Assembly (NCBI GenBank): GCA_027021615.1
Contig: JALUTY010000077.1
Coordinates: 41,102-105,101 of the forward strand
Length of the DNA stretch: 64,000 nucleotides
Reading direction: 5' to 3'
Origin: a bacterium
GTDB taxonomy: Bacteria; Desulfobacterota; Deferrisomatia; Deferrisomatales; Deferrisomataceae
Within the stretch, counting starts at the first letter, position 1, and every line of letters starts with the position of its first letter. This document shows positions 17,100 through 27,064 of this stretch, piece after piece. The position numbers and the translations under genes were made by a program. Below the pieces are notes generated by a model. The model worked only from the letters and a program-made list of their open reading frames with translations, did not search any database and was not told the origin of the DNA.

Positions 17100-18503
17100 C
17101 TACTCCCGGCGACGCCGCGCCATACGGTGGATCGACAGACCCATGGTGTCCTCACTGGCCTCCAGGACCACCTCGCTGATCGTGGGATGCACGTGAATCG
17201 TGGTCACGATATCGCCCGGTGAGGCCTCCATGCGCATGGCCACGGCCACCTCGCCCACGATGTCCGAGGCGTGGGCCCCTACGACCGTGGCCCCCAGGAT
17301 CCGGCCCGTGTCCTCGTGGGACAGGATCTTGATGAACCCCTCGGGCTCACCCATACACAGGGCCTTGCCGCTGGCACCGAAGGAGAACCGCCCCACCTTG
17401 TAGGGCACGCCCTTCTCCTTGAGCTCGGCTTCCTTGACCCCCACCGAGGCCACCTCGGGCCGGGTGAACACCGCGTAGGGCACGATGGAGTAGTCCATCC
17501 AGTACCTCTTGCCCAGGCTGTTGTGCATGGCCACCAGGGCCTCGCTCGTGGCCACGTGGGCCAGCTGGTACTGACCGACCACGTCGCCCACCGCGTACAC
17601 CCCGGGCACCGAGGTCTCCATCTCGTCGTTCACCACGATCCGGCCCCGATCGTCCACCTCGACCCCTAGGTCCTCCAGGCCGATCCCGGCGCTGGCCGGG
17701 ATCCGGCCCACCGCCACCACGACGTAGTCGCCGAGCACCGGGTCCCCGTCCTCCAGGGCCACGGCCACCTCCTGGGCCCGGATCTCGGCGGCGGCCACTC
17801 TCACGCCCGTACGGATCTCCACGCCGAGGGACTCCAGGCTCCGGCGGACCGTGCGGGACGCCTCCTTCTCCTCGGTAGCCAGGATCCGGTCCAGGGCCTC
17901 CAGAACGGTGACCTGGCTTCCGAACGCTGCGAAGACATAGGCGAGCTCACAGCCGATCACCCCCCCTCCCACGATCACCAGCCGCCGGGGCAACGCCTCC
18001 AGGTCCCACACGGCGTCGGTGGTGAGAACCCGGTTCCCGTCGGGGGTCAGGCCGGGAAGCCCGGCTGGCCGGGACCCGGTGGCCACGATCACGTTTCGGG
18101 CCCGCACCACCCGGCTCGATCCGTCGGGCGAGCGCACCTGGATCGCGTCGGGCGCGGTCAGGGTTCCCCGGCCCTGGATCACGTCCACCCCGTAGCCATG
18201 GAGGAGCTTCTGAACCCCGCCGACCAGGGTGCCCACCACCCGGTTCTTCCGAGCCACACACGCGCCCATGTCGAACCCCTCCAGGGAGGCGCGCACCCCG
18301 AACTCGGCCCCGTTACGCACGGCCAGCACGCGGGCCGCGCTCTCACAAAACGCTTTGGAAGGGATGCACCCCCGGTTCAGGCAGGTGCCGCCCAGGCTCG
18401 CCTCCTCCACCACGCACACCTTGGCCCCGAGCTGCCCCCCACGAATCGCGGCCACATACCCGCCCGGGCCACCTCCGAGCACCGCCACATCATAGCTCTC
18501 CAT
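17100..18503 (-). CDS. lpdA: Dihydrolipoyl dehydrogenase (E3)
   Basis: This 467-residue flavoprotein reoxidises dihydrolipoamide of 2-oxo acid dehydrogenase or glycine cleavage complexes using NAD. Visible are the FAD site GGGPGG (9-14), redox disulfide C41-x4-C46 in GGTCLNRGC, the second dinucleotide site [10 protein letters not shown], and the C-terminal dimer-interface catalytic pair in HVHPTISE. The ATG at 18501-18503 has GGGAGG 6 nt upstream; a TTG two codons upstream is also in frame. It overlaps tsaE by 14 bp. No 2-oxo acid dehydrogenase E1/E2 genes are in the window, so the partner complex is unknown. Confidence 0.94.
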   Translation of the reverse strand: MESYDVAVLGGGPGGYVAAIRGGQLGAKVCVVEEASLGGTCLNRGCIPSKAFCESAARVLAVRNGAEFGVRASLEGFDMGACVARKNRVVGTLVGGVQKLLHGYGVDVIQGRGTLTAPDAIQVRSPDGSSRVVRARNVIVATGSRPAGLPGLTPDGNRVLTTDAVWDLEALPRRLVIVGGGVIGCELAYVFAAFGSQVTVLEALDRILATEEKEASRTVRRSLESLGVEIRTGVRVAAAEIRAQEVAVALEDGDPVLGDYVVVAVGRIPASAGIGLEDLGVEVDDRGRIVVNDEMETSVPGVYAVGDVVGQYQLAHVATSEALVAMHNSLGKRYWMDYSIVPYAVFTRPEVASVGVKEAELKEKGVPYKVGRFSFGASGKALCMGEPEGFIKILSHEDTGRILGATVVGAHASDIVGEVAVAMRMEASPGDIVTTIHVHPTISEVVLEASEDTMGLSIHRMARRRRE

Positions 18504-19005
18504 CGACAACCTCCCTCCGCAGAAGCGCCGCCGCCCGGGCCGAGACCTCCCGGAGCACGGCCGTACTCGATGCCCCGGAAGCCGAGAGCTCCAGGGTGCG
18601 TTCCGTTTCCCCCGGTGCCTGCCACCACAGACGGATCAAGAGCCGATCTTCCGGAAATTCCGTGAGAAAAAGATCAGGCCATTCTACCACGCACACGTCG
18701 GCCCCATACAACACCTCGTCGAGCCCCGCGGCCGCCAGGTCCTCGGCCCGCTCCAGGCGGTACAGGTCCAGGTGGTGGAGGCGCAGCCGGCCCTCGTACA
18801 CGTTGTGCAGGGTGAAGGTGGGGCTCGTGACCCGCTCCCACCTCGGACACCCGAGCCCCCGGGCGATCCCCTTGGTCAGAACGGTCTTGCCGGTACCGAG
18901 CTCCCCGGACAGCCCCACCACCAGCCCCGGCCCGGCCGCCAGGCCAATCGCCTCGCCCAGCTGGAGGGTGTCGTCGGGCCTCTGGGACCAGAACTCGGCC
19001 TTCAT
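18490..19005 (-). CDS. tsaE: tRNA threonylcarbamoyladenosine biosynthesis ATPase TsaE
   Basis: This 171-residue P-loop protein is needed with TsaB/TsaD for t6A37 modification of ANN-decoding tRNAs. Walker A is GELGTGKT (34-41). SPTFTLHNVY and HLDLYRL match the family, and the VVEWPD segment is the Walker B-like strand. Its start overlaps the CBS gene stop by 4 bp and its end overlaps lpdA. The C-terminal 30 residues past the core are Ala/Arg-rich and longer than usual. Confidence 0.93.
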   Translation of the reverse strand: MKAEFWSQRPDDTLQLGEAIGLAAGPGLVVGLSGELGTGKTVLTKGIARGLGCPRWERVTSPTFTLHNVYEGRLRLHHLDLYRLERAEDLAAAGLDEVLYGADVCVVEWPDLFLTEFPEDRLLIRLWWQAPGETERTLELSASGASSTAVLREVSARAAALLRREVVDGEL

Positions 19006-19457
19006 CCTCCGCCCATGGCCCGGATCACATCCACCTTGCCGATCACACCCACCACATTGCCCTCGTCCCCCAGCACCGGCAGGGTGTGGATATGGCGCTC
19101 CGCCATGATCTGGGCCACCTCCTCCACGGGGGTGTCCTCGCGGACCGTGACCGGGTCGCGTGTCATGATCTCCTCCACCGTGGTGGCCGCCATGCGACGG
19201 AGCTCCTCCTCGAGCCTTCGGGAGCTGCCCAGGAAGATGACCGCGTCGAACAGGGCGATGGTGGTGGGGATGTGAAGGCGCTGGTTCTGATGGATCAGAT
19301 CGCTCTCGGTCACCACGCCCCGGAGCGCTCCGTCGGCATCCACCACCGGGAAGCCGCTCACCCGGGTCTCGGTGAACAGCCGGGCCAGATCCTTGAGGGA
19401 CGTTTGGGGGGTCACCGTCCGGACCTCCCGGGTCATGATGTCATGGGCTCGTCTCAT
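19002..19457 (-). CDS. Two-CBS-domain protein
   Basis: This 151-residue stand-alone CBS pair usually binds adenine nucleotides and acts as an energy sensor. The two repeats begin AHDIMTREVRTV and VEEIMTRDPVTV and each ends with a G-V-(V/I)-(T/G) strand (GVVTESDLI; GVIGKVDVI). An extra ~25-residue insertion lies between them. The ATG at 19457 is preferred (GGAGATCCCC upstream); the longer frame has no family similarity. It is coupled to tsaE by a 4-bp overlap. Its position between nnr and tsaE is seen in other deltaproteobacteria as I recall; the target is unknown. Confidence 0.9.
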   Translation of the reverse strand: MRRAHDIMTREVRTVTPQTSLKDLARLFTETRVSGFPVVDADGALRGVVTESDLIHQNQRLHIPTTIALFDAVIFLGSSRRLEEELRRMAATTVEEIMTRDPVTVREDTPVEEVAQIMAERHIHTLPVLGDEGNVVGVIGKVDVIRAMGGG

Positions 19458-19504
19458 GGGGATCTCCGTGTTGGAAAAATCGGCAGATGGAGCTGGGGGT
19501 CGCC

Positions 19505-21106
19505 TCACCTGACGCGCGACCCGATGTCGGTCGTGCCCATGGCTGGGAAGAACCGGTCGTCGGGCAATGGCTCCGTCGGGTCCCCCGCCAGGGTGGCCAT
19601 GGCCTCCGGTAGCCGTGAGGCCAGGTCCCCGGCCAGGCGCCCCTCCGTGCCGAAGGCCGCGGCCAGGTCCCCGGCCACCGCGTGCACCCAAGCTCCCAGC
19701 CGGGCCGCAGCGAAGGGGGCCAGCCCCCGGGCCAGGAGAGCCCCCACCACGCCGGCGAGCACGTCCCCTGTTCCGGCCGTGGCCATGCCGGGGTTGCCGG
19801 CCGGCACCAGCCAGACGCGCTCACCTGGGGCCGTGACCAGGGTGGCCGCACCCTTGAGCACCACGACGGAGCCGGTACGTCGGCTCAGGTCCTGAACGGC
19901 CTCCACCCGATCGGCCTGGATCTCGGCCGTGGTGGTGCCCAGCAGCCGAGCCGCCTCCCCCGGGTGGGGGGTCAGCACCCGTGCGGGTCCCAGCTCCGGA
20001 ACCCCTTCGGCCGCCAGCAGATTCAAGGCGTCCGCATCCAGGACCACGGGCCGGTCCGTAGCGGCCAGCAGCGCCCGAAGCAGAGCCGAGGCACCGGAAG
20101 ACGTGCCCATGCCGGGCCCCATCACCCAAGCGTCCGGTCGGCCCGCCGATACGGACGACCACGCGTCCTCCGGCCACACCCGCCCGTGTCCCACCGGATG
20201 GGTCATCACCTCCAGGGGGAGCCGGGCCTCGATCCCGAGCCCCCCCGGTGCGGCCACCGTGGCCAACCCCGCACCGACCCGCAGCGCCCCCAGGGCAGCC
20301 AATCCCGGTGCCCCGGTCTTGCCCACACTCCCCCCGACGACCCACACGTGGCCCATACGCCCCTTGTGGGCATCCGGGGGCCGCCGGAGCCTTCCGGCCA
20401 GGTCCCGGGCCTCCAGGACCACCAACCCGGCCCCGACCCGGTCCACGCCGTTCGGGGGAATCCCGATGTCCACCACCACCAGTTCCCCCCGGAGGGCCGC
20501 GCCAGGGAACAGGAAGTGCCCCCGCTTCGGCCAGGCGAACGTGACCGTGGCCGAGGCCTGCACCGCAACCCCTTGCACGGCTCCCGTGTCCGAATCGACC
20601 CCCGACGGGATGTCCACGCTCACCACCGGTGCCGGCGCCTCGTTCATCCATGCCGCGGCCCGGGCCGCCATCCCCTGCACCTCGGCCCGCAGCCCGGTAC
20701 CCAGCACCGCATCCACCACCAGGGCGGCCTCCCCCACGGTTCGGGCGGCATCGGCCTCGCCCCCCTCCGCCACCTCGATCAGGCACCCCCCGGAGCCCAG
20801 GAGCGCCTTGAGGTGCACGGCCGCATCGCCCCCGACCCGATCCCGGCTCCCCAGCAGCAACGTGGTAACGTCCACGCCTTGGTTTCCGAGGCATCGGGCC
20901 ACCACAAACCCGTCGCCCCCGTTGTTGCCCCGGCCGCACACCACGGCCACCGGCCCCTGGCGCAGACGTGGGGCGAATCGTTGCCACAGGGCCCGCACCA
21001 CCCCGCGGCCTGCGGTATCCATGAGAACCGGCCCGGGCACCCCCACCTCCCGGATCGTCCACGTATCGAGGGACCGCATCTCCTCGGCCGTAAGGAGTTC
21101 GATCAT
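19505..21106 (-). CDS. nnr: Bifunctional NAD(P)H-hydrate epimerase / ADP-dependent dehydratase
   Basis: This 533-residue repair enzyme converts damaged hydrated NAD(P)H (NAD(P)HX) back to the cofactor. The N-terminal ~215 residues are the YjeF_N epimerase, with CGRGNNGGDGFVVAR and VDIPSGVDSDTG. The C-terminal ~290 residues are the ribokinase-like dehydratase, with VLTPHPGEAARLL and the AGTGDVLAGVVG anion hole. The start MIELLTAEEMRSLD is canonical. The 47-bp gap to the CBS gene is short, so they are probably co-transcribed. Confidence 0.95.
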   Translation of the reverse strand: MIELLTAEEMRSLDTWTIREVGVPGPVLMDTAGRGVVRALWQRFAPRLRQGPVAVVCGRGNNGGDGFVVARCLGNQGVDVTTLLLGSRDRVGGDAAVHLKALLGSGGCLIEVAEGGEADAARTVGEAALVVDAVLGTGLRAEVQGMAARAAAWMNEAPAPVVSVDIPSGVDSDTGAVQGVAVQASATVTFAWPKRGHFLFPGAALRGELVVVDIGIPPNGVDRVGAGLVVLEARDLAGRLRRPPDAHKGRMGHVWVVGGSVGKTGAPGLAALGALRVGAGLATVAAPGGLGIEARLPLEVMTHPVGHGRVWPEDAWSSVSAGRPDAWVMGPGMGTSSGASALLRALLAATDRPVVLDADALNLLAAEGVPELGPARVLTPHPGEAARLLGTTTAEIQADRVEAVQDLSRRTGSVVVLKGAATLVTAPGERVWLVPAGNPGMATAGTGDVLAGVVGALLARGLAPFAAARLGAWVHAVAGDLAAAFGTEGRLAGDLASRLPEAMATLAGDPTEPLPDDRFFPAMGTTDIGSRVR

Positions 21107-21217
21107 GTCGGCCTCCGGTCGTCGGCCTAGGGCCTTCGGCCCGTTGGTGAGCGGCTCAAAGGCTAGAAGGCTAGAACGCTGGGAGGCTGGAAGGCTTTTT
21201 GTTGAGCCTTCGGCCCA
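21107..21217. repeat. CGGTCGT heptamers and octamer array upstream of nnr
   Basis: Two or three CGGTCGT-like heptamers lie at 21113-21130, followed by a CTTCGGCCCGTTGG block also seen near 39933. An AGCTRGAA-type octamer array occupies 21159-21198 (units AAGGCTAG, AAGGCTAG, AACGCTGG, GAGGCTGG). No gene is seen in 21107-21458. Confidence 0.7.
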
Positions 21218-21360
21218 AGTCGCGACGTGGACGTTGCTCCCACAGGGGCCCCTCTCCCGCTGCTCGGGTCCCCGTCGTGTGGGAGCGGCCTCCGGCCGCG
21301 ACAAAGTCCCAGCCTGACCTTCCGGCCCGGAATCGCGACCAGGAGGTCGCTCCTACACGG
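21218..21360. repeat. REP/BIME-like palindromic cluster
   Basis: Three copies of a palindrome of the type GTGTGGGAGCGGCC...GGCCGCGAC occur. Copy a is at 21218-21246 (reverse), copy b at 21277-21302 (forward), copy c at 21333-21360 (reverse). Each copy can fold on itself (GAGCGGCCTCCGGCCGC), and b and c form an inverted pair about 30 bp apart, as in BIMEs. Such GGAGCG(G/A)CC(T/G)CC elements are known as REP-like repeats in several proteobacteria. No RAYT transposase is in this window. Confidence 0.75.
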
Positions 21361-21381
21361 GACGCGCCCAAGAGAGCATGG

Positions 21382-21458
21382 GACCTGGTGGAGCGCTTGC
21401 CCGCCTAACGGGCCGAGGCCCTCCAAGATTCTAGTCTCAGTTTCCGCCCCGTCGGCAC
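21382..21458. repeat. GTGGAGCG block with a TAGTCTC heptamer remnant
   Basis: ACCTGGTGGAGCGCTTGCCC (21383-21402), then CGCCTAACGGGC and CTAGTCTC, repeat the composite unit at 12588-12665 and 39968-40048 in shortened form. A CACTCACGCACGG(G/C)CGGAA box at 21455-21474 runs into the end of acpS and is shared with 15787-15805. Confidence 0.6.
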
Positions 21459-21869
21459 TCACGCACGGGCGGAACCAGGCCCCATGTCCGCCTCCTCCCC
21501 CTCGAGCACCGCGAACGCCAGGGCCAGACCCGCATCGTGGGTCAGGCTCAGGTGCACCCACCGCACCCCCAGCGCCAACGCCCGCTGGTGCGCCGCGCCG
21601 TGGAGCCTCGCGGCCGGAGGACCTCCTCGGCCCCCCAGCACCTCCACGTCGGTCCACCGGGCTCCCCAGGCCCATCCCGTGCCCAGGGCCTTGAGCACCG
21701 CCTCCTTAGCCGCAAACCGGGCTGCCAGGGACTCGGCCGGCAGGATCCCCCCGGCCCCCCAAGCCTCGGCCGGGGTAAACACCCTTCGGAGGAACCGCTC
21801 GCCGTGGCGCTCCAGCGCCCGGGCGATCCGGGAGACCTCCACCAGATCGGAGCCCACGCCCCGGATCAC
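21459..21869 (-). CDS. acpS: Holo-[acyl-carrier-protein] synthase
   Basis: This 136-residue enzyme transfers 4'-phosphopantetheine from CoA to acyl carrier protein. The Mg-binding residues are Asp8 (GSDLVEVSR) and Glu56 ([16 protein letters not shown]). The C-terminal [18 protein letters not shown] strand is typical. The last 14 residues ([12 protein letters not shown] and neighbours) extend beyond the family's usual end and coincide with an intergenic repeat box, so the stop may have been displaced by repeat sequence. The start overlaps the pdxJ stop by 4 bp. Confidence 0.94.
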   Translation of the reverse strand: MIRGVGSDLVEVSRIARALERHGERFLRRVFTPAEAWGAGGILPAESLAARFAAKEAVLKALGTGWAWGARWTDVEVLGGRGGPPAARLHGAAHQRALALGVRWVHLSLTHDAGLALAFAVLEGEEADMGPGSARA

Positions 21870-22597
21870 CGTCGGGCCGCCTCCTCGGCCAGGATCTCCT
21901 TCATCTCGGCCACGGCCGCCTTGAGCCCCACAAAGATGGCCCGGCCCACGATGGCGTGGCCGATGTTGAGCTCCTCCACCTCCGGGATTCGGGCCACGGG
22001 CCGTACGTTGCGCACGTTGAGGCCGTGGCCCGCATGCACGGCCAGGCCCCCCTCGGCGGCCAGGGCCGCTGCCCGCCGGAGCCGCTCGAGCTCCTGCCGT
22101 GCCGCGGGCGTCCCCCAGGCCTCACAGAAGGCACCGGTGTGGAGCTCCACGGCCCGGGCCCCGGCTCGGAAGGCCGCCTCCACCTGCCCGGGGTCCGGGT
22201 CGATGAACAGGCTCACCCGGATCCCGGCCGCTGCCAGGGCCTCGACGGCCCGACCCACGGCCTTCGGCTGGCCGGCCACGTCCAGCCCCCCCTCGGTCGT
22301 GAGCTCCTCCCGCCGCTCCGGCACCAGGGTGGCCGAGTGGGGCCGCCGGTCGGCGGCGATGGCAACCATCTCGTCGGTGACCGCCATCTCCAGGTTCACG
22401 GGCACGCTGGCCGTGGCCAGCACCCGGTCCAGGTCGTGGTCCTGGATGTGCCGCCGGTCCTCGCGCAGGTGCAGGGTGATCTGGTCGGCTCCCCCCAGCT
22501 CGGCCAGCACCACGGCCCACACCGGGTCCGGCTCCCGGATGCGACGGGCCTGGCGCACGGTGGCCACGTGGTCGATGTTCACCCCCAGCCGGATCAT
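21866..22597 (-). CDS. pdxJ: Pyridoxine 5'-phosphate synthase
   Basis: This 243-residue TIM-barrel enzyme condenses 1-deoxyxylulose 5-phosphate with 3-amino-2-oxopropyl phosphate to pyridoxine 5'-phosphate. Family motifs present: [18 protein letters not shown] at the start, [14 protein letters not shown], and the C-terminal [17 protein letters not shown] phosphate-binding segment. It overlaps glmM and acpS by 4 bp each. pdxJ-acpS adjacency is widespread in proteobacteria. Confidence 0.96.
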   Translation of the reverse strand: MIRLGVNIDHVATVRQARRIREPDPVWAVVLAELGGADQITLHLREDRRHIQDHDLDRVLATASVPVNLEMAVTDEMVAIAADRRPHSATLVPERREELTTEGGLDVAGQPKAVGRAVEALAAAGIRVSLFIDPDPGQVEAAFRAGARAVELHTGAFCEAWGTPAARQELERLRRAAALAAEGGLAVHAGHGLNVRNVRPVARIPEVEELNIGHAIVGRAIFVGLKAAVAEMKEILAEEAARR

Positions 22598-23964
22598 GCC
22601 GCCTCCTCCTGCCCGATCTCCCGGTGCACGGCCTCGCAGATCTCGTCCGCCAGGGCGCGGATGCGGCCCTCGTCGTCCCCCTCCACCATCACCCGAAGCT
22701 TGGGCTCGGTGCCCGAGTACCGAACCAGTACCCGGCCGTCCCGTCCCAGCTCCTCCTTTGCGGCCTCGATCGCCCGGCGTACGGCCGACAGCTCGTCCAC
22801 CGGACGTTTCTCCCTCACCCGCACGTTCTTCAACACCTGGGGCACGGCCTCCATCACCCGGGCCAGCTCGGACAGGGGCCGGCCCGTGCCCACCACCACC
22901 CCCAGGAGCTGCAGCGCGGCCAGCACGCCGTCGCCGGTGGTGGCATGGTCCAGAAAGATCAGGTGCCCCGACTGCTCGCCCCCGAAGTTGTACCCCTCGC
23001 GGCGCATCCGCTCCACCACGTACCGGTCGCCCACCTGGGTCCGCACCAGGTCCAGCCCCGCCTGGGCCAGGGACCGCTCCAGCCCCAGGTTGCTCATGAC
23101 CGTGGCCACGACCGCTCCGCCCTTGAGCCGACCCCGCTCCGCCAGGTCCCGGGCGCAGATCGCCATGATGTGGTCGCCGTCCACCTCGTTGCCGTGCTCG
23201 TCCACCACGATTACCCGGTCGGCGTCGCCGTCCAGGGCGATGCCCAGGTGGGCCCTCCGGGTCCGCACCTCGTCGGCCACGCACTCGGGGTGGAGGCTGC
23301 CGCAGCCCGCATTGATGTTGGTGCCGTCCGGCTGGACCCCGGCGGGGATCACCTCGGCGCCCAGCTCCTCGAACACCGCCGGCGCCACCCGGTAGGCCGC
23401 ACCGTTGGCGCAGTCCACCACGATCCGGACTCCCTCGAGGGTGAGGTGGGGTGGGAAGGTGCTCTTCAGGTACACCACGTACCGGCCCACCGCGTCGTCC
23501 ACCCGGAACGCCTTGCCCACCTCCTCCGCCGTGGGCCGCACGTGGTCGAGCTCACCGTTGAACACGTGGGCCTCGATCTCGGCCTCCACCTCGTCGGGCA
23601 GCTTGAACCCGTCACGGTCAAAGAACTTGATCCCGTTGTCCTGGTAAGGGTTGTGGGAGGCGGAGATCACCACCCCGGCGTCGGCCCGCATGCTCGAGGT
23701 GATGAACGCGATCCCCGGGGTGGGCAGGGGCCCCACCAGCAGGATGTCCACCCCCATGGAGCAGATGCCCGAGGCCAGGGCGTTCTCAAGCATGTAGCCC
23801 GACAGCCGGGTGTCCTTGCCGATCACGATCCGGTGGCGTCCCTCCTTACGCTCCTTGAACACGTGGGCCGCGGCCCGCCCCACCCGGACCATGGTCTCGC
23901 TGGTCATGGGCTCCACGTTGGCCACCCCCCGAATTCCGTCCGTTCCGAACAGCTTTCGCACCAT
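22594..23964 (-). CDS. glmM: Phosphoglucosamine mutase
   Basis: This 456-residue enzyme interconverts glucosamine 6- and 1-phosphate for peptidoglycan and LPS precursors. The phosphoserine is Ser103 in [16 protein letters not shown], the metal loop is DGDADR, the sugar loop is GGEQSGH and the phosphate loop is [12 protein letters not shown]. The start [11 protein letters not shown] is canonical and has AGGAGG upstream. It lies in the conserved cdaA-ybbR-glmM order. In Firmicutes GlmM can inhibit CdaA directly; whether that holds here is unknown. Confidence 0.96.
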   Translation of the reverse strand: MVRKLFGTDGIRGVANVEPMTSETMVRVGRAAAHVFKERKEGRHRIVIGKDTRLSGYMLENALASGICSMGVDILLVGPLPTPGIAFITSSMRADAGVVISASHNPYQDNGIKFFDRDGFKLPDEVEAEIEAHVFNGELDHVRPTAEEVGKAFRVDDAVGRYVVYLKSTFPPHLTLEGVRIVVDCANGAAYRVAPAVFEELGAEVIPAGVQPDGTNINAGCGSLHPECVADEVRTRRAHLGIALDGDADRVIVVDEHGNEVDGDHIMAICARDLAERGRLKGGAVVATVMSNLGLERSLAQAGLDLVRTQVGDRYVVERMRREGYNFGGEQSGHLIFLDHATTGDGVLAALQLLGVVVGTGRPLSELARVMEAVPQVLKNVRVREKRPVDELSAVRRAIEAAKEELGRDGRVLVRYSGTEPKLRVMVEGDDEGRIRALADEICEAVHREIGQEEAA

Positions 23965-23991
23965 CGCCCCGTCCTCCTGGAAAAAAGCGGC

Positions 23992-24020
23992 CCTTGGTCG
24001 TTGGTTGCTGGTCGCTGGCG
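23992..24020. repeat. TGGTCGT heptamer run between glmM and ybbR
   Basis: About four degenerate 7-bp units (CTTGGTC, GTTGGTT, GCTGGTC, GCTGGCG) fill most of the 74-bp gap. They belong to the CGGTCGT family seen at 15062, 34499, 37722 and 39891. Confidence 0.55.
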
Positions 24021-24038
24021 TTCGGGCGCCCCGGGACT

Positions 24039-25010
24039 TCACTCGCTCGAGGGGGCCGCATTTTCTTCTGCCGGCGTCGTCCCGGAGCCCGGGGTCGGCA
24101 CCTCCGGCGGTTCCGGGGCCAACCGCTCCACCGCCTGGGGGTCCACCTCCACCACCTCGACGGTGGACGGGGCCTCCACGAAAACCCGGGCCACCCCCGT
24201 CCCTCCCGGCTCGGGGTACACCCGTAGATCCCCGGACGAAAGCTTTGACACGATCCGCAACGGACCCCGCACCTTGACCCGGACCTCGGGCGGGACCACC
24301 CGGCCGCCGCCCGGCGGAACCGCTACGGGCACCCCCAGGAACTCCCGCTCGGCCACCACCTCTCGCACGGACACGGACACCCGCACCGTGGACACGTCGA
24401 CCGGCCGCACGGTGGGATCCGGCAGCGCCAGCCCCACCGGCTGCACCACCCCGCCGGTGGCGCCGGTGATGTCCACCGGCTCCGTGGGAATCTCCTTGCG
24501 GTCGCGCAGGGCCCGATCGGCCCCCTCCACCCTCACCTGGGCCGGCTCCACCTCGACCGATGCTACCTCGAACCCCTCGGCCGGAGCCCCCCGAATCCGA
24601 GGTTTCACCCGGAGAACCTTTTCCACCTTGCGGTCGGCCTCGAGGGTCACCACCGAGGGGGAGATGTAGGTCACGTCCACGCCCCGGGGCAGGTTCAGCC
24701 GGGAGGGCAGGATCTCGAACGCGCTGATGCCGGGCTGGATCCCGTCCAGGTTCAGGGTGACCCTCAGATTGTCCGGATCGATCGCGGCCAGCAGGGTCCG
24801 GGGCCCGTTCACCCGGATCCGGATCGCCTCGGGCACCGGGCTCACGATGACCCGGTCGGCCGGGACGCCGGTGAGCTCCAGGGGCACCGTGAGGCTGATC
24901 TCGCTGCGCTTCTCCCCCACCACGAACATCCACAGAAGCACCGCAAACCCCAGGGACAGGAGCTTCAGCCCCCAGTTCTCGGTGAGCCAGGCCTGCCAGC
25001 GCAGGGTCAT
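24039..25010 (-). CDS. YbbR domain protein, CdaA regulator (CdaR-like)
   Basis: This 323-residue protein has one N-terminal membrane helix (about 13-31) followed by several extracytoplasmic YbbR repeats. They are recognisable as [22 protein letters not shown] and [21 protein letters not shown] strands. A Pro/Glu-rich C-terminal tail of about 30 residues follows. In bacteria with c-di-AMP the YbbR protein (CdaR) sits next to CdaA and modulates its activity. The ATG overlaps the cdaA stop by 4 bp, so they are translationally coupled. Repeat identity was judged by eye. Confidence 0.88.
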   Translation of the reverse strand: MTLRWQAWLTENWGLKLLSLGFAVLLWMFVVGEKRSEISLTVPLELTGVPADRVIVSPVPEAIRIRVNGPRTLLAAIDPDNLRVTLNLDGIQPGISAFEILPSRLNLPRGVDVTYISPSVVTLEADRKVEKVLRVKPRIRGAPAEGFEVASVEVEPAQVRVEGADRALRDRKEIPTEPVDITGATGGVVQPVGLALPDPTVRPVDVSTVRVSVSVREVVAEREFLGVPVAVPPGGGRVVPPEVRVKVRGPLRIVSKLSSGDLRVYPEPGGTGVARVFVEAPSTVEVVEVDPQAVERLAPEPPEVPTPGSGTTPAEENAAPSSE

Positions 25011-25819
25011 GTCCGGGCCTCCGCCCTTTTGGGCCGGCCCCGCACCCGGCCGGCCCGGCCGGCCTCGCCCACCCGGAACAGGTTCAGGAGGACCTTGCGC
25101 AGGGTCGCACCGTCCAGGTCCCGGGTGACCCGGCCGTTCAGGGCCAGGGAGATGGCACCCCGTTCCTCGCTCACCACGATCACCACGGCGTCGGTCTCCT
25201 CGGTCAGGCCGATGGCGGCCCGGTGGCGGGTTCCGAAGTCCTTGTCCAGGTCGGAGCGGGTGGTCAGGGGCAGGAGGCACCCGGCCCACAGGATGCGACG
25301 GCCCCGCACCACTACGGCGCCGTCGTGGATGGGGGAGTAGGGCAGGAAGATCGCCTGGAGGAGCTCCCGGGACACCCGGGCGTCCAGCGTGATCCCCTTC
25401 TCCACGTGGTCGTCCAGGCGGGTCTCCCGCTCCAGCACGATCAGGGCACCGATGCGCTTGTTGGCCAGGCTCACGGCCGTGCGCATCAGCTCCTCGATCA
25501 CGGCGGCCTCCTGGGCCCCCTCACGGGTACCCAGGAACGGGTTCATGCCCACGTGGGCCAGGGCCCGTCGGATCTCGTTCTGAAACAGGACAACCACCAC
25601 GAGGATGATGGACGAGAGGAACGCGTTGAGCAGCCAATGGAGCGTGAACAGCTCGAACACTTGGCTCGCCACGTAGGCCACCACCAGGATGGCCAGCCCC
25701 ACCAGGATCTGGAGTGCACGGGTGCCCTTGAGCAGAAGGAAGATCCGGTAGATCACGAAGGCCACAAGCAGGACGTCCACCACGTCCTGCACCCGGACCC
25801 CGCCCAAGAGACCTCCCAC
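25007..25819 (-). CDS. cdaA: Diadenylate cyclase (c-di-AMP synthase)
   Basis: This 270-residue membrane enzyme makes c-di-AMP from two ATP. Three N-terminal membrane helices occupy about residues 12-80. The DAC domain carries both catalytic motifs, Asp166-Gly-Ala (IHDGAVV) and Arg198-His-Arg (GTRHRAAIG). The C-terminal 25 residues are basic. The GTG start has GGAG 7 nt upstream and lies 4 nt after the folP stop. The gene predicts c-di-AMP signalling, probably in osmotic or cell-wall control. No c-di-AMP phosphodiesterase is seen in the window. Confidence 0.95.
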   Translation of the reverse strand: MGGLLGGVRVQDVVDVLLVAFVIYRIFLLLKGTRALQILVGLAILVVAYVASQVFELFTLHWLLNAFLSSIILVVVVLFQNEIRRALAHVGMNPFLGTREGAQEAAVIEELMRTAVSLANKRIGALIVLERETRLDDHVEKGITLDARVSRELLQAIFLPYSPIHDGAVVVRGRRILWAGCLLPLTTRSDLDKDFGTRHRAAIGLTEETDAVVIVVSEERGAISLALNGRVTRDLDGATLRKVLLNLFRVGEAGRAGRVRGRPKRAEART

Positions 25820-25823
25820 GCCT

Positions 25824-27029
25824 TTACTCCTCCGTGACCCGGCCCGCCGCCCACGCCAGGTCGGCCGCCCGCCGGGTCGCCCGCACGTCGTGGACCCGCA
25901 GGATCCGGGCCCCGTTCCACACCGCCACCACGGCTGCGGCCAGGGACCCCTCCAACCGATCCTTGGGGTCCTCGATCCCCAGGGTCCTGCCGATGAACGA
26001 CTTGCGACTGGCCCCCACCAACACGGGGCACCCCAAAGACCGGAACTCCGCCAGGCGCCGGAGCAGCACCAGGTTCTGCTCGGCGCTCTTACCGAACCCG
26101 ATCCCAGGATCCACCCAAACCCGGTCCCGGGCCACCCCGGCCTCCACGGCCCGGTCCACGCTCTCCTCCAGGGCCCGAAAGATCTCGCCCACCAGGTCCG
26201 AGTACCGGGTGTCCGACTGCATGGTGCGCGGATCGCCTCGCATGTGCATCACCACCAGCCCCGCTCCCAGGTCGGCCACGACCCCGGCCATGGCCGGATC
26301 CATGCGCAGGCCGCTCACGTCGTTCACCAGGGCGGCCCCTGCCCCCACCGCCCGCCGGGCCACGGCCGCCTTGTAGGTGTCCACCGACATCGGAACTCCC
26401 ACCCGGTGGGCCAGGTGCTCGATCACCGGAACCACCCGGCGCTCCTCCTCCTCAAGGGGCACCGGCGGCGCCCCCGGCCGCGTGCTCTCGCCGCCCACGT
26501 CCAACAGATCGGCCCCCTCCTCCACCATCTGAAGGGCCCGGTCCAGGGCGGCCTCCCGGTCGAAGTAATCCCCCCCGTCCGAGAACGAGTCCGGGGTCAC
26601 GTTCAGGATGCCCATGACCAGGGGCCGACCGTCCAGCCTCAGAACCCCGCCGTGCCACCGGAACTCCCGGGGCTCCTCCCGGGCCAGCAGGTCCCGGAGC
26701 TCGGCCGCCAGGACCTTGAGGCCGAACGGCTGGGGCCGGAGCTTCCGGACCAACCTTCGCACCTGCTTTCGGGTACCCAGGACCAAGGCGTCGGACCGGT
26801 CGGTCGAGCCGTTCACCACCCCCCGGGCCACGGCCGCGTCCGCGCCCAGGGACAGCATCTCCTGCTTGAGGATGTTGGCCGCGGGCGCCCTGAGCCCCTC
26901 CACCCGGATCGCCAGGAACCCGGCCTTGTCGATCATCCGGGCCACCCCGGCCGGGTCCGCCCCGATCCGCTCCAGCTCGGCCCGGGCCCGCTCGGGGTCG
27001 GAAAGATCCATCACGCGAAGGTGGTACAC
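25824..27029 (-). CDS. folP: Dihydropteroate synthase with N-terminal extension
   Basis: This 401-residue enzyme joins p-aminobenzoate to the pterin pyrophosphate in folate synthesis. Typical FolP is about 280 residues. Here about 125 extra N-terminal residues precede the barrel and are Arg/Leu rich (LERIGADPAGVARMIDKAGF...). This extended form is seen in several deltaproteobacteria, as far as I recall. Motifs: MGILNVTPDSFSDGG, DVGGESTRPGA, DPGIGFGKS and a final RVHDV. The GTG at 27029 has GGAG 7 nt upstream; ATG 27011 is an alternative. Confidence 0.92.
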   Translation of the reverse strand: MYHLRVMDLSDPERARAELERIGADPAGVARMIDKAGFLAIRVEGLRAPAANILKQEMLSLGADAAVARGVVNGSTDRSDALVLGTRKQVRRLVRKLRPQPFGLKVLAAELRDLLAREEPREFRWHGGVLRLDGRPLVMGILNVTPDSFSDGGDYFDREAALDRALQMVEEGADLLDVGGESTRPGAPPVPLEEEERRVVPVIEHLAHRVGVPMSVDTYKAAVARRAVGAGAALVNDVSGLRMDPAMAGVVADLGAGLVVMHMRGDPRTMQSDTRYSDLVGEIFRALEESVDRAVEAGVARDRVWVDPGIGFGKSAEQNLVLLRRLAEFRSLGCPVLVGASRKSFIGRTLGIEDPKDRLEGSLAAAVVAVWNGARILRVHDVRATRRAADLAWAAGRVTEE

Positions 27030-27064
27030 GCTGCTGCTCCGCGGTTCAGGCTTCTGCCCTTTCG

